Shown: piece by piece, positions 20,663 to 32,393 of the stretch
How positions within the stretch are numbered: position 1 is the stretch's first letter
Layout of the letters: every line of letters begins with the position of its first letter
Source: Theristus sp. LFF4_11
Taxonomy: Eukaryota; Nematoda; Chromadorea; Monhysterida; Xyalidae
Reading direction: 5' to 3'
DNA: 64,000 bases
Assembly: GCA_030248135.1 (NCBI GenBank)
Contig: JASANC010002375.1
Location: 62,001-126,000, forward strand
Notes under the pieces: model-generated
The model's database searches: none
The model's input: only the letters and a program-made list of their open reading frames with translations
What the model was told of the DNA's origin: nothing
Position numbers and translations under genes: made by a program

Positions 20663-21928
20663 AATTATCTAAAAATGCGGGAGACGCACATAAAAGGAGG
20701 AATATGGCCTTGTGTAAGCAGTGAGAAACTTTTTTGCTTCGTAACTATTTTCAAATCTCTGATGTGGCACACGGATACAAGTACATAAGAGTCATATTTT
20801 TGCGCCGCGTTTGTTTTGCTGAAAAACTTAAAAAATCTTCAAAAGCGTTTTTCATATTGTCCTCTTCAGTTAGTGCGAAATCACAGCATGTGTGAAATTC
20901 TGCAAACTCTGTGCAGAAACAAAAAGAGACTGCAAAGCGTTGCTGCAGATTCGCTCTATTGTTGATGACGTACGCACAGTACGTACACACCAGTGACAAA
21001 AATGTGTTGTCTTCCGTTGATTTTCACCCTCCTTCCTAGTTCCAAAAACCCGAAGGTACCAAAGTCCTGTGGATTGTTGTAGGAGGAGTGTGGATGTTGG
21101 CTGAACCGTCCGTCCCATGAGCCATCGCCTTCGCCACAAGAAGGGGACTTTGCCTTCACCACAAGAAAGGGACACATTGCCTTTGCCAATACTTCTGCGC
21201 AACGCTTTGTTCTTGGCAAAGCAGTGTCAGTGATCGAAGATGTAATCTCTGTTTTGGTAGTATTACGTCACTATTTGCTCGAAATGCAGCGAATGTAAGT
21301 TTCTTTTGTCGAAAAAAGAAGAGGGCGTCCATGTGCAACCGAAATACCGTATTATCTCTAATAAACCCCCATGGGGGTTTATTTCTTCAGCGACTTCTGG
21401 GGGTGGGGGTTTATTTTTGGGGGGGGGGGGGTTATTTACAAACAAATTCTAGGGGTGGGGGTTTGTTGAAAAATGGCAAAAATACCTTGCATGGCAGGCA
21501 AGAAACTTCTACTTTTCACAGAGATTTCCTTTTGTAACAGCCTTTTGTAATGAAATTACCACTAACTCATCCCTTTGGGGCCTTTGGTAGCACAATTTCA
21601 CCAATGTCACTGCATTCAGCCACTGAATTCGCTAGGTATGTGTTTCAAACAGGTTTCTAATAAACCCCCATGGGGGTTTATTTTTAGGGGGGGATTATTT
21701 GGAAACTTGTCGAGGGGGCGGGGGTTTATTTTTGGGGGGGTTAATTTTGGGGGGGTTAATAGAGGTAATACGGTAATGAATAAACGGCGCAAAAATATGG
21801 CTCTTATGTACTTGTATCCGTGTGCCACATCAGAGATTTGAAAATAGTTACGAAGCAAAAAAGTTTCTCACTGCTTACACAAGGCCATATTCCTCCTTTT
21901 ATGTGCGTCTCCCGCATTTTTAGATAAT
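20663..21928. mobile_element. 1.27-kb element with about 150-bp terminal inverted repeats
   Basis: Left end ATTATCTAAAAATGCGGGAG and right end CTCCCGCATTTTTAGATAAT. Inverted identity runs about 150 bp inward, through the segments at 20,690-20,815 and 21,780-21,920. The interior carries a GAAGGTACC repeat and a complete TACCGTATTACC element (21,345-21,775). No transposase frame is seen; the TIR length suggests a long-TIR MITE or fold-back element. Confidence 0.65.
21345..21775. mobile_element. TACCGTATTACC DNA element, copy 1
   Basis: 431 bp with inverted ends TACCGTATTATCTCTAATAA and TTAATAGAGGTAATACGGTA. Both subterminal zones are G/C homopolymer runs around TTTATT, and each half contains its own palindrome ACCCCCATGGGGGT. 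The non-repetitive core (ATGGCAGG...TTCACAGAGATTTCC...CCACTGAATTCGCTAGG) is shared with copies 2 and 3. No coding capacity. Confidence 0.75.
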
Positions 21929-22044
21929 ATTCTGACTTTTACATAAGTCCCAAAAATCGGACATAGTTCAGAATGCGTTGTACATATTCTTCCGAACTTC
22001 CCATTCGGCATCAGCCCACCGAATTTTTATCCATTTTTCGTTTT

Positions 22045-22705
22045 GGAGAGATGTCGCCAGCTTCCATAGCCGATTTACCCAAAATCGTCAGGATTAAGTA
22101 TCTAAAATTGCTCACATAAGAATATGAATCTAACCCAGAATCCGTGATCAGCGCATTGAATTACCCTGGACTACACAGGTCTCCTGTTTTTTTTGTTTTA
22201 GACCGACTTCACCAATTTCCGCGGGCGATTCGCCCGAAATCGTCACAGTCATTATCCTAGCATACACACACACAGAAACTAACCAGAAATTCGTGATCAG
22301 CGCATTGAATTACTCTGGACTACACAATTTTCTTATTTTTTGTTTTTTGCCCCGATTTCGCCAATCTCCACGGCCGATTCGCCTAAAATCGTAACGATTC
22401 AATATCTAGAGTTGCTTACATTAGAAAACTAACCTAAAATTCGTGATCAGCGCATTGAATTACCCTGAACTACACCATTTTCTTATTTTTTGTTTCTGGG
22501 CCGATTTCGCCAATTTCCACGGTCGATTCGCCCGAAGTCATCACGATTCGGTATCTAGAGTTGCTCACATAAGAAAACTAACCGAAAATTCGTGATCAGC
22601 GCACCGAAGAACCTCGGAATACATTATTTTCTCATTTCTTATTTTTGGACCGATTTCGCCAATTTTCACGGCCGATTCGCCCGAAGTCGTAACGACTTTG
22701 GTTAT
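22045..22705 (+). repeat. Satellite, about 149-bp period, about 4.4 copies
   Basis: Units start near 22,050, 22,201, 22,350, 22,499 and 22,649. Each has CGATTTCGCCAATTTCCACG, a GATTCGCCCGAAATCGT block, GATCAGCGCATTGAATTACC and a CTTATTTTTTGTTTT stretch. Copies are clearly diverged (older array). The flanking 22,710-23,560 shows A/T-rich unique sequence without a convincing gene. Confidence 0.75.
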
Positions 22706-23519
22706 TTAGCTGGTATTTGTTTAACTTAGGTTTGTTTAAACTAACTATATGTTTGAATTTGAGCTCTTTAGCTGTTCTTAGTTTTAAAACGGTTTTGCAA
22801 ACTTGTTTCCTGATGTGAAACTGTCACTGTTATGGTCAAAAACATGGATATTGATGCGATCAACTGGAAAAAATACCCATTTTTCGGCATTTTCTTCACA
22901 TTTTTCAACAAATGAAGATCGAATTCAAACTCTGCGTAGTTTTTTACCTCAGGAAACGTTGTTGGTTTGTCAAATGACGTTTTCTTGCACACGCTGAAAT
23001 TGCAAACGTACGTTAAAATGCGCATTTTCTGTCATTTTGTGCGAAAAGGCTAAATTTTGAGCCTTGGGGAGCATCGTAGAAAAAAATAAATGCGAAATTT
23101 GAAAAATTTAGCAAATTTTAACTTAGAAAATGTTTTTATCATAACAGTCAGAATTTTCAAAGTATCACTGAAACTGCGAACACATTTTATGACATAGCCG
23201 AAAAAAAGGGGTCCACAAGAATAACGTTTTTCTCGTTCAGAATCCATCTTATGCGCACACAGCGTGTGTAAAACATTACCACGAAAAAATTTCTAGTGCA
23301 CACAGCATACCTGTGGACTATCTACCTGTGTGCAGCGGAAAAAATTCTCAACTCCTTTTATGTTCACAATGCGAGGCAAACTAATTTTGGAATTTACGCG
23401 CGAGCGACTGACGGGCCATATTATGTCTCATCCGCTGTCCGCTGCGCTCCGCTTCGCTCGCGAATGGACATGATATTCGATTGTGTGTTCCGTAAAATTC
23501 AAAAAATTTTAAAAATTTG

Positions 23520-23675
23520 TAGTGTTGGTTTGGGTTTGGGGTTTGGGGGGTACCAACAGGGTTGAAATGAAAAAGTGGGGGGTGAGTGGGAGGGGGGTAT
23601 AGAAGGGGGGGGGGTAAGGGGGGAAGGGATGTTGGGGGGGAGATGATAAAGAGATAATATTTGTGGGGGGGAAAG
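23520..23675 (+). repeat. G-rich low-complexity tract abutting member 7
   Basis: Purine-rich GGGG/GGGTA/GGGGAAGGG sequence ends directly at the start codon of member 7 (ATG at 23,679). It would be the 5' UTR or core promoter if the start is right; it may also be a G-quadruplex-prone or poorly assembled stretch. Confidence 0.45.
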
Positions 23676-23678
23676 GGG

Positions 23679-25679
23679 ATGGAGCGCCCGAAACGGCGCT
23701 ACATTCGCACGCCGCCGCGGAACAACTGTTTCTTCCGACGCGGCAATTTCGGAGCGGCCGAATTCCGTGAGGTGGTGACGAAGACCGGCAAAAAGAAGCA
23801 GCTGCTCTACGTGACCAGTCCCGATGGCACGCACGAATTCTCGTACTCAAAGTTCGTGTGTTTGTTCGATCATGATGCTTCTTCGTTGTTTGTTTTTTGT
23901 GATGGGTCGACTGGAGGATTTTTATCGGACGGATGGCGAATGTTTGTGGGGTGAAACGGCACGACATAACCCGTCGGTTTTCTTTCGCCTTTTTCTAAAG
24001 TTTCTTGAGTTCTTAAGAAGAAGACACACCAGTTTCTCAAGTTGAAAGTTGACATTGCTTTAGGGATGCCCCGGAAAGCCTAGATGCCCTTCAGAGAGAG
24101 AAAAAGGATGCCTGGAGCTGGCGAATTAGGTGAGCTCACGTGTCAGCAAACAAAAAACGCATTTCATTTTCAGACAGTGCGTGAACGACGACGGCACCAC
24201 GCACTACGTTTGCACGCCATGCAAATGGGCGCACAGACAGGCGCGCAAAGACGGAGACGATTTGCATCGGCCGCCGATTCCAAAGTGAGATGCTGATTCG
24301 TTTGAATTTGTCCGCCGTGGAATGCGTTTGAATTCACAATTTAAACGATAAAATGGTCATCATCTTCATCATTCTTCAAAAACTGCTTTGTGACTGGCTA
24401 TCTTTGACCTTTGGTTACTGGTTACCTTGGTTTCAATATTTGCGGCCCAGTAAAAAAGTCCTAGTCTGACAACTGCACTCGGCTAACGTAAGGTGATGTT
24501 GCACAGACCGTGAAACATTACTTTACTTCACAAAGGCCTTAGACCAGGATTTTTTATGCAGCCAACGAAAGGTAAAGCTGGCACGTCCGACGTGCAGCAA
24601 ACAACAAATGCGCTTTGCCTACATTACTAAACCAAAGCCAAGTTTACAGTCTGTTTTGTTGTTCAGTTCGGTTTCAATGAAGTCGTTGTAGGTTCCTAAT
24701 CCTAAGCCCAATCCTAATCCTAATGAAGTCGTTGTGGGTTCCTAATCCTAAACCTAATCCTAATCCTAAGTGAAGCCTTTTTAACAAAGTGAAAGTGCCT
24801 TGATTGACAGCTTTGTTGAAGGGGTGAAACATTGGGATCAGGGATCAGCTCCAGCTCCGGTTTAGCTTTGTAGTTTTACGAACAAATGCTGTGATGCTGT
24901 CTGCGCATCATTCACGAACAGAAAATTGCTTCAGAGCCCGGGTCACCCCTGAGGGGTATCACCGCATCGACCCGCATGGTCAGCCTCATTACTGCGTCGA
25001 GTGGCAGGAGAAGAAATACTACAAGCCGTCGGATTCGGCTCTCGCTGAACAAGACGAGGAGGCGCGAAACTTGCCAGTGGGCAAACGGAAACGCCGCGCG
25101 CGGGTCACAGCTGCGATCGAGTTGAACTATCACGACGACGACGACGATGACGATGGAATGTTGGCAGGCAGCAGCAGCCGCAAATACTTCAAGCACAATG
25201 GATTCGCGTTCGACTCGACGAAACGCAAGGTGGCGGCGACGGAAGAGACGGAACAGTTGAAGCAGACGATACTGCGCGAGCAACTGGCGCTGCTGAGGGA
25301 CGAACGACGGACGCAGACGTTGAAGCAACGGCTGATTGTGAACCAGAATAAACTGGTCGAGTTGCAGAAGGTGATACACAGGAAACAGTTGAAGACGATG
25401 GGCGAGCAGATCGTTGACAGTGCGGAGGAGGACGAGGAAGAGGTGGAGGAGACTCACGAGCAAGTGGACGAAAGGGTTGAAGAGACTCATGACGAAGAGA
25501 AGGAGTTGCAGGAATCGAGTGTGACGGATGGTGAGACAATTGACGATCTTCAGTCAAACAGTGGCGAACGGGAAAATTGTCTGAATTCGATTTCGGCTGA
25601 TGGACATTCAGTACAAGAAGCAGCAGTTGAACTTGAATCTGACGAACGGGCCAACAGCACTGGAGGCGCAGCTCCATGA
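23679..25679 (+). CDS. Array member 7: zinc-module + coiled coil, intron 3 absent
   Basis: Exons 23679-23851, 24174-24284 and 24935-25679; 1029 nt, 342 aa. E1: MERPKRRYIRTPPR, RRGNFGAAEFREVVTKTG, LLYVTSPDGTHEFSYSK. E2: DGTTHYVCTPCKWAHRQA, RPPIPK. The last exon fuses E3 (PEGYHRIDPHGQPHYCVEW) to E4 without an intron, through NLPVGKRKRRARVTAAIELN. The residues PVGK lie where other members have the E3 donor GTTGGCAAG/GTCGGT. The E4 half is almost identical to member 8, including Asp run, HNGFAFDSTKRKVAATEETE and ETHEQVDERVEE. One basic-region residue is Phe where siblings have Tyr. Confidence 0.75.
24285..24934 (+). repeat. Intron 2 of member 7 with CCTAATCC repeats
   Basis: TTCCTAATCCTAA occurs repeatedly at about 24,690-24,775, with the unit GAAGTCGTTGTGGGTTCC present twice. 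It resembles the tract at 528-610. The rest of the intron shows no gene. Confidence 0.5.
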
Positions 25680-26327
25680 TAGTTGAACGATCGGAGGAGG
25701 TTTTTTGTACACTCGGTTGGTTTTTTGTACACTCGGTTGGTACTTTTGGTTGTGATCGTTTTGCAGTTGCAAACAACCACACCGGCAACGCACTCAAAAG
25801 CGCAGCGTGATATCGGTGTGTTCGTTTCTTGTAGTCAAGTTTGTTGCCTCATGAAGCACTGAAATTTTAAAAATTGTGTGTTGTTGAGTACAGCGCACGT
25901 CTTCAGCCTCTATTTTTGCGCTACACCGCTTGATTTGTGTTCTTGGTTGCTTTGCTCAGCACTTTGCACAAGATTTGTTCGCTCGGTATCTTGTCATGTT
26001 GGTTCAGTTCTTCTCAACTTCAAGATTCTATCGTGGAATGGCTGCGAACTCCCACAATTGTATTGAATGTTGCGTTGTGAAATGTTGAAATAATCGTCAA
26101 CGTGTTGTTGCCGATGGACATTCCACAAAAAAAGTTATAGATACTTTCACAATAAAACGTACTTCAGCATTGGTTTTGGCAGTGAGTGTTTACGCGATAT
26201 GGTTGATAAGTGGAACTCATCCGTGATGGACTACCTTCACTCACTTACTTGCTTACTTTATTTGCTCTCATCTTTCAATTGCAACTTATTCACAAAAAAA
26301 CTAACAACACCGCCAAGCAGCACAACA

Positions 26328-28932
26328 ATGACGGATGGCGTTGAGACGCAAAAACGACCGTTCGTCCGTCAGTATCACCGCAACAACCACCGACACGGCA
26401 ATTTCGGACCGGCGGAGTTTCGCGAGATCGTGACGAAAACCGGCAAGCAGAAATCGGTGCTCTATGTCACCAGTCCCGATGGCTTCGAATTCTCTTACTC
26501 AAAGTTGGTGCTTGGAAATTTAGGCGATGTTTTTAGCCACGGCTAACCCAGGAAGGCGAACAGAACGCCGTTGAATAGGGTGCCGTTCGAGTTTTCTCTG
26601 TTATTAAGTGCCTATACACCCCCTCGGCGGGGCTCGATCCCCCGGACGCACAGGCAATAATTGTCTAACGCGCTACCACCAGGCCACGAGCGGTGACATC
26701 GTTTCAACAGTGTCTGGCACTGGGGATCGTTTTGTATACCGTATTACCTCTAATAAACCCCCATGGGGGTTTATTTCTTCAGCGACTTCTGGGGGTGGGG
26801 GTTTATTTTTGGGGGGGGGATTATTTTTGGGGGGGGGGTTTATTTGGAAACCATTTTTAGGGGTGGGCGAAATGGCAAAAATACCTTCCATGGCAGGAAG
26901 GAAGTCGCAGAAACTTCTACTATGCACAGAGAGTTCCTCTTTTTTGTAATGAAATTACCACTAACTCATCCCTTTGGGGCCTTTGGTAGCACAATTTCAC
27001 CAATGTCACTGCATTCAGCCACTGAATTCGCTAGGATGTGTCAAAGGTTTCTAATAAACCCCCACGGGGGTTTAATTTTTGGGGGGGATTATTTGGAAAC
27101 TTGTCGAGGGGGTGGGGGTTTATTTTTGGGGGGGGGGTTAATTTTGGGGGGGGGGGGTTTAATAGAGGTAATACGGTAAGTGCCACTTGTCTGGGCATTA
27201 AAATTTTGAATTTGTCAAAGCACATCACAATAAAACCTGTCCAATCAGTAACCCGGAACAAGAAAACGCCACCATAAAAATCGACCGCAGGCAGAGCGTC
27301 AACGACGACGGCACCACGCACTACATCTGCACACCGTGCAAATGGGCGCACAGACAGGCGCGCATGCACGGCGACGACATACTGAGACCGCCGATCCCAA
27401 AGTAACACGGCGCTGTTTGCTTGCTTGGAAGCGTCTTGCTTGCGATCGGTTGGAATTGTGGAGAACTGGTTGTTGTTGCATTTGAAAACTGGGTGAGCAT
27501 ATCAGTGGCCAGTGAAAGGCCTCTTCTGAGAACATTGTGCATGCAGGCGCAAACATACAGTCGAACGCTAAATTATAGGGAATCAGCTGATTGGTTGGTG
27601 ATCACGTGCATGCATACTTTCTGTGCAGGCATTTCTGTGGGGAGTAAGAGTTCGACAGTACACCCATGAGGCTGCGATACCAGAGCAGCTCGTGTGTTTG
27701 TCTCTGTGTGTGTGTGTTGTGACTGTGTTTGTAACTGAGTAGAATGTCGTCAGACCAGGATTTTATGTAGCCAATGAAGAAAGTTTGCAACAATACTACT
27801 GTGCACAATTGCAAAAATGGAAACTCAATTCAGAGTGAAAGTTAGCCCCGAGGGCTATCATCTTATCGATCCGCATGGTCAACCTCATTACTGCGTCGAG
27901 TGGCAAGAGAAGAAATACTATAAGCCGTCCGATCCGTTTCTCGCTCAACAAGAAGAGGAGGAGAGAATTATGGTCGGTAACAACGTTTTTATTGTGTTTT
28001 TTTGTTTCGACAAAGTAGAATAATGTTTAGAAAGCTTGTTCGGAATAGTTGAGGTCCGTTTAAACCGGACGTATGCTGACGTACGCCGACGTTCGTCAGG
28101 TATGAACGGCAGTATGGAATAACACGGGACCTAAAATGACGTGCCGTATGCGCACACGTCCGGTTTTGCAGCGAACTTCATGCACTGTTGGGGTATTGCG
28201 GTTATTAGGTGCCTCGACATTCGATCTGCCTCGGTGCAGTATTAGGTGCTTAATGTTTGTTTTGTGAGGTTCTCGGGTTGTATGAATGGGCACGCGTCGA
28301 AGCTGCGAACCCAGTGTTCAGTCAAATCGCACTCGGAATTCGGTGGGATGATCCACCTTCAGATGTTCAGAGTGAATGAACGACAGAAAAAAGCATTTTT
28401 TTTCCAGCTGCGAGAAGAGAAACGTCGCTCGCAAGTGACAGCTGCGATCGAGTCGAACTATCACGATGATGATGATGACGATGGAATGTTGGCAGGCAGC
28501 AGCAGCCGGAAATACTTCAAGCACAACGGATTCGCGTACGACTCGACGAAACGCAAGGTGGCGGCGACGGAAGAGACGGAACAGTTGAAGCAGACGATAC
28601 TGCGCGAGCAACTGGCGCTGCTGAGGGACGAACGACGGACGCAGACGTTGAAGCAACGGCTGATTGTGAACCGGAATAAACTGGTCGAGTTGCAGAAGGT
28701 GATACACAGGAAACAGTTGAAGACGATGGGCGAGCAGATCGTTGACAGTGCGGAGGAGGACGAGGAAGAGGTGGAGGAGACTCACGAGCAAGTGGACGAA
28801 AGGGTCGAAGAGACTCATGACGAAGAGAAGGAGTTGCAGGAATCGAGTGGAACGATTGAAGCAACAGACGACGTTCAACCAAGCTGCGCACAGCCAGCGA
28901 ATTTGAATTCCATTTTGGCAGATGGATTGTGA
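26328..28932 (+). CDS. Array member 8: zinc-module + coiled-coil protein
   Basis: Exons 26328-26503, 27291-27401, 27834-27972 and 28408-28932; 951 nt, 316 aa. E1: HGNFGPAEFREIVTKTGK, SVLYVTSPDGFEFSYSK. E2: DGTTHYICTPCKWAHRQARM, RPPIPK. E3: SPEGYHLIDPHGQPHYCVEW, QQEEEERIM before GTCGGT. E4: LREEKRRSQVTAAIESNYH, Asp run, basic HNGFAYDSTKRK, and coil ending KTMGEQIVDSAEEDEEEVEE. E3 and E4 are nearly the same as in member 7, so the pair arose by recent duplication or gene conversion; the tails after ELQESS differ. Intron 1 (787 bp) carries a SINE and a TACCGTATTACC element, and introns 2 and 3 each carry a MITE. Confidence 0.8.
26523..26694 (-). repeat. tRNA-derived SINE, copy 4
   Basis: Inverted copy just inside intron 1 of member 8. 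The reversed tail GGCGATGTTTTTAGCC is at the left, CTCGGCGGGGCTCGATCCCC is the reversed B-box region, and TAACGCGCTACCACCAGGCC the reversed A-box end. Confidence 0.75.
26737..27178. mobile_element. TACCGTATTACC DNA element, copy 2
   Basis: 442 bp, inverted ends TACCGTATTACCTCTAATAA and TTTAATAGAGGTAATACGGTA, same core as copy 1. It lies in intron 1 of member 8, immediately downstream of a SINE. Confidence 0.8.
27558..27658. repeat. CAGTCGAACTC MITE, diverged copy (intron 2 of member 8)
   Basis: CAGTCGAACGCTAAATTATA followed by CAGCTGATTGGTTGGTGATC, ending GAGTTCGACAG. Matches the complete element at 51,679-51,858. Other diverged copies lie at about 29,915-30,060, 34,179-34,320, 48,165-48,305 and 58,680-58,745. 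Confidence 0.6.
28053..28170. repeat. MITE, GGCCCGTTTATACC family, diverged copy
   Basis: GGTCCGTTTAAACCGGACGT at the left, CACACGTCCGGTTTTGCAGC at the right. The internal TATGAACGGCAGTATGGAAT is shared with the 13,352 copy. In intron 3 of member 8. Confidence 0.55.
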
Positions 28933-29294
28933 GTCTGATTCGATTGTCAATCCACAGTTATTTATTGATACAAATGTATTTTTTCTTGTCTACCGTATGT
29001 GATCATGTTAAGTTGTCAGATGCATTTAAATGTTCTTTTTGATCTTGAAATCTTGCTTGTGTTTTGCTGTGCCATTCCATGGTTCTTTTGTGAAAATTAC
29101 AGATAAATTAAAGTAATGTCGTTGGTTGGTGATTGTTGAATCAGTTGAAAGATGGTTGTTATATCCATCCATGCTATTCGAAACACAACTTTTCGAAGCT
29201 TAACGTAGCTTATCGATGGCTTAACTTAACAACTCAAAAGTCTCTGAACGCCATATTTCGCGCCATAAACCCCCACGGTACCAGCGCACCCAAA

Positions 29295-32200
29295 ATGTCC
29301 GCCGTGCGCGAGGTGTTCAAGAAGCTGGGCAACTTCGGCCCGGCCATGTTCTGCGAGGAGGTCGCACGCACCGGCCGGCAGCGACTGTCGCTGCACGTGA
29401 TCAGTGCCGACGGCGTCTACGACTTCACCTATTCAAAGTTGGTTGCGCTCTTTTTTCGTACATTGCGGTTTCGCTGTTTCGTTCTTGTACTGCGATGCCC
29501 AGAACTGAACGCATTTCATACTATCTCACGTGAGACGATGGACACTGACTTCGCGTTGGTTATGTTTCTAAGAGCTGAACTGCATAAGCACCTTTTGTTG
29601 TCGTTGGTTGATTTTTAGGAATTGTGTTGTTGTCAAAATCAGCAAATTCCGTCTCACGGAGTATTTCCGTCGCTGTTTTTAATTCAATTTGTTCAGGTGC
29701 ATTCATGAAGCGGTATTTGGTGACCGCGTAGCTAACACGTTTTAACACAGCTACGCGTCACTGCATATTGTTTCATGAATGCCGCTTTATTCGCAGATCG
29801 AATGTTAGTGAAGCAGACGGCTCAACGATGTACGTGTGTTCAGCGTGTAAACGCCTGTACCAGAAAATGCTGCACACCACCACGCAGCGCCCACCGGTAT
29901 CCGTGCACAGGTACGATCGAAACCCTAAATTGTAGGTAATCGGCTGATTGGTTGGTGATCACGTGCATGCATGCGTTCTGTGCAAACCCCAAACTCCGCC
30001 CCCACAGCAATTTCTGCACAGAACGCATGCATCATTCATGCACGCGTTCGTTGATCATATTTAATTTCAGACCATTAAAGATGATATTTAATATTCAAAT
30101 ATTTATTAAATGTTAAACAATTAAATAAACATTAAACATTTAACCGTTGCACGTTGTCTGAGAATTTCAATTCGAAATCTTCGAAACTCTCACTGCAGAG
30201 TGAGAGTGAGCAAAGACGGCTATCACTTGATTGACCCGCACGAGCAGCCGCACTATTGCGTGTATCACGAGGAGCAGAAACGTTTGAAGCAGTCGATGCC
30301 GTTATTCGCTGAACTGGACGCAGAGGACAGCTTGATGGTGAGCCAAACGTGGCCCAACGGTGCTTTGTGAGCAGTGTACTCAATCTTCGCTCAGTTGTTG
30401 AAGCAGTTTAGTAGTCCAGTAGCGCTACACCACTGAGTGCCTGGAGAAATTCATGCCTCCTCAGCTGAATGAATTGAAGACAGCACACATTTCAGTTTAT
30501 TTACAACCAGTTGAACCGCAGACGTCGGTGCAACAGTTCACATGAAAACTGTCGTGATTTCAAGATTTCATTCAGGTGCCCAGTGGTGTGGACTCGTGAG
30601 GCTTTTATAAAAACCGGCCCGTCCCGTGGTCTGTGATCTTTGCATTGCTGTGCACGTTTCAACATCCAGCCCCTGCGACGTTGAACACCGTGCAGAGGCG
30701 CTGAGCATGTGATCACGAAACTAGCGTGCCTGAAGGTCGGTAAAGCGCGTCACTGCATGAATCGGATCTCAAATAAAACGGAACTGAATCACAAATCAGC
30801 GCCGTTGTACTTGCGCCCGGCGTTTCCCATAAACGAAATGTAAAATCGGTAAACTTTTCGCGCAACCAACTGTGTACAACGTTTCCAGTTATTCGAAGAC
30901 CAACGCCACTCCGACGAGAAGCCGAATCTCGAATCAAACCACGGCATTGTCCACGAAGACCTCGACGACCACGACGACAACGACATCAACGACGTGTCGT
31001 CATCGCGCGCACGAAGCAGTAGCGCCGAAGCGCGAAAACGAAACTACAACGGATGCATGGTGGACACGCCGAAAAAACGTCGCACCGACAGCGGCGACGA
31101 GGAGACGGAGCGACTGCAACGAGCGGTGCTCCGGGAACAGTTGGAGCTGCTCAGGGAGGACCGTCGGTTGCAGGTACGGTACGGCCGGGCCGTGTGAACG
31201 TGCCGTCCGGTTTTCAGGGTGCACGGAGCGCGCGAAATTTGAGCGAAGGCAAAAAGATTCATAGGTTCAATTTTGTGACAAATTGATCGCTTCTATTTCG
31301 AAAGTAGATGTTGCTCAGGCACGAACAAACACACAGGCACATGCATTCGGTTGTGCGCGCGCTGCTGTATGTCGTTTATGTGCCTGTGTGTTGGTGACGG
31401 TGTGTATATTTCATATAACAACAATGCTCTCAAGAAACTCGGTTCTCCCCAAAAGTCATTCCGTTCATTCTGTGTTATGCGTCAGTTTCAACTAAACTGT
31501 TACCGTACCAACATCAGGCGGAGAAACGGTTGAGCAGAATGAACACCAACACCAACGACGACGACGTTCCAGTGACAGTCTCGTCGTCGTCGTCTCCTCG
31601 GACACGCTTCAAGCACAGCGGCTTCGCCTATGACACCACCCGGCGGCGCGTGGAGGCGTCGCACGAGACGGAGCGCCTCCAGCAGGCCGTCCTCCGCGAA
31701 CAGCTCGAACTGCTGCGGGAGGAGCGACGGGCGCACGCGGAGCGACGTCGCAAACAGGCGTCGCAGCGGGAGCTCATGGCCGTGCAGAAGAGGGCGGCCG
31801 TGTTGCAGGCGCGCTTTTATGCGAAACAATTGGAGGCGATGGGCGAGTCGGTCGAGTGGTACGGTGACGCAGCGCAGCGGGGGGCACTGTTGTTGCGCAG
31901 GACGACGACGACAACGGGTGAACCGGTGGATGGTGGAGAGGATCGGCCAATCAGCGAGCAGGGGCGGAGCTTGACGGGTGAATCGGCTGATGGTGGAGAG
32001 GAACGTCCAATCAGCGAGAAGGGGCGGAGTTTGACGGGTGAACCGGTGGATGGTGGAGAGGAACTTCCAATCAGCGAGAAGGGGCGGAGTTTGACGGGTG
32101 AATCGGTTGATGGTGGAGAGGATCGGCCAATCGGTGAGCAGGGGCGGAGTTTGACGGGCAGACCGGTTGATGGTGGAGAGGATCGGCCAATCAGCGAGCA

Positions 32201-32324
32201 GGGGCGGAGTTTGACGGACAGACCGGTGGATGGTGGAGAGGCTCGGCCAATCAGCGAGCAGGGGCGGTGTTTGGATGAGGCTCATCATGATGATGATGAA
32301 GCGTCAACAGCAGCAACAACATGA
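29295..32324 (+). CDS. Array member 9: zinc-module with two successive E4 exons and a minisatellite tail
   Basis: Exons 29295-29437, 29797-29910, 30199-30337, 30889-31173 and 31518-32324; 1488 nt, 495 aa. E1: LGNFGPAMFCEEVARTGR, LSLHVISADGVYDFTYSK. E2: DGSTMYVCSACKRLYQK; the His after CK-R-L is Tyr, and the exon ends PPVSVHR. E3: KDGYHLIDPHEQPHYCVYH. E4a: LFEDQRHSDEK, acidic linker, basic KKRR, and half a coil (ERLQRAVLREQLELLRED) cut by an intron. E4b: a second FKHSGFAYDTTRRRVEAS and a full coil. The tail has six 20-residue repeats (VDGGEDRPISEQGRSLTG type). E4b may also splice directly to E3, since both junctions are phase 0. Confidence 0.68.
29700..29783. repeat. CATTCATGAAG palindromic MITE in intron 1 of member 9
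   Basis: GCATTCATGAAGCGGTATTT at the left mirrors ATATTGTTTCATGAATGC at the right, around GCGTAGCTAACACGTTTTAA-type centre. It ends 13 bases before the E2 start at 29,797, so the polypyrimidine/acceptor zone is next to the MITE end. Another member is at 51,331-51,391, and a disrupted one at 34,333-34,862. Confidence 0.7.
31921..32274 (+). repeat. Coding minisatellite, 60-bp unit, six copies
   Basis: Units start every 60 bases exactly (31,921, 31,981, 32,041, 32,101, 32,161, 32,221). Each encodes 20 residues of the form EPVDGGEDRPISEQGRSLTG. Because 60 is a multiple of 3, copy-number change keeps the frame. The second to fourth units share ISEKGRSLTGE, suggesting internal unit duplication. 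Confidence 0.9.
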
Positions 32325-32393
32325 AAATGATTAGTCATTGATGTTGGGTTTTTCGTTTTGATAGTCGGCAACTGTATTATCTCATTTTATCCA

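Noticed and set aside
20700..21930. CRISPR-like or palindromic regulatory array
   Set aside because: The palindromes are transposon termini; there are no regularly spaced identical repeats with unique spacers, and this is a eukaryotic genome.
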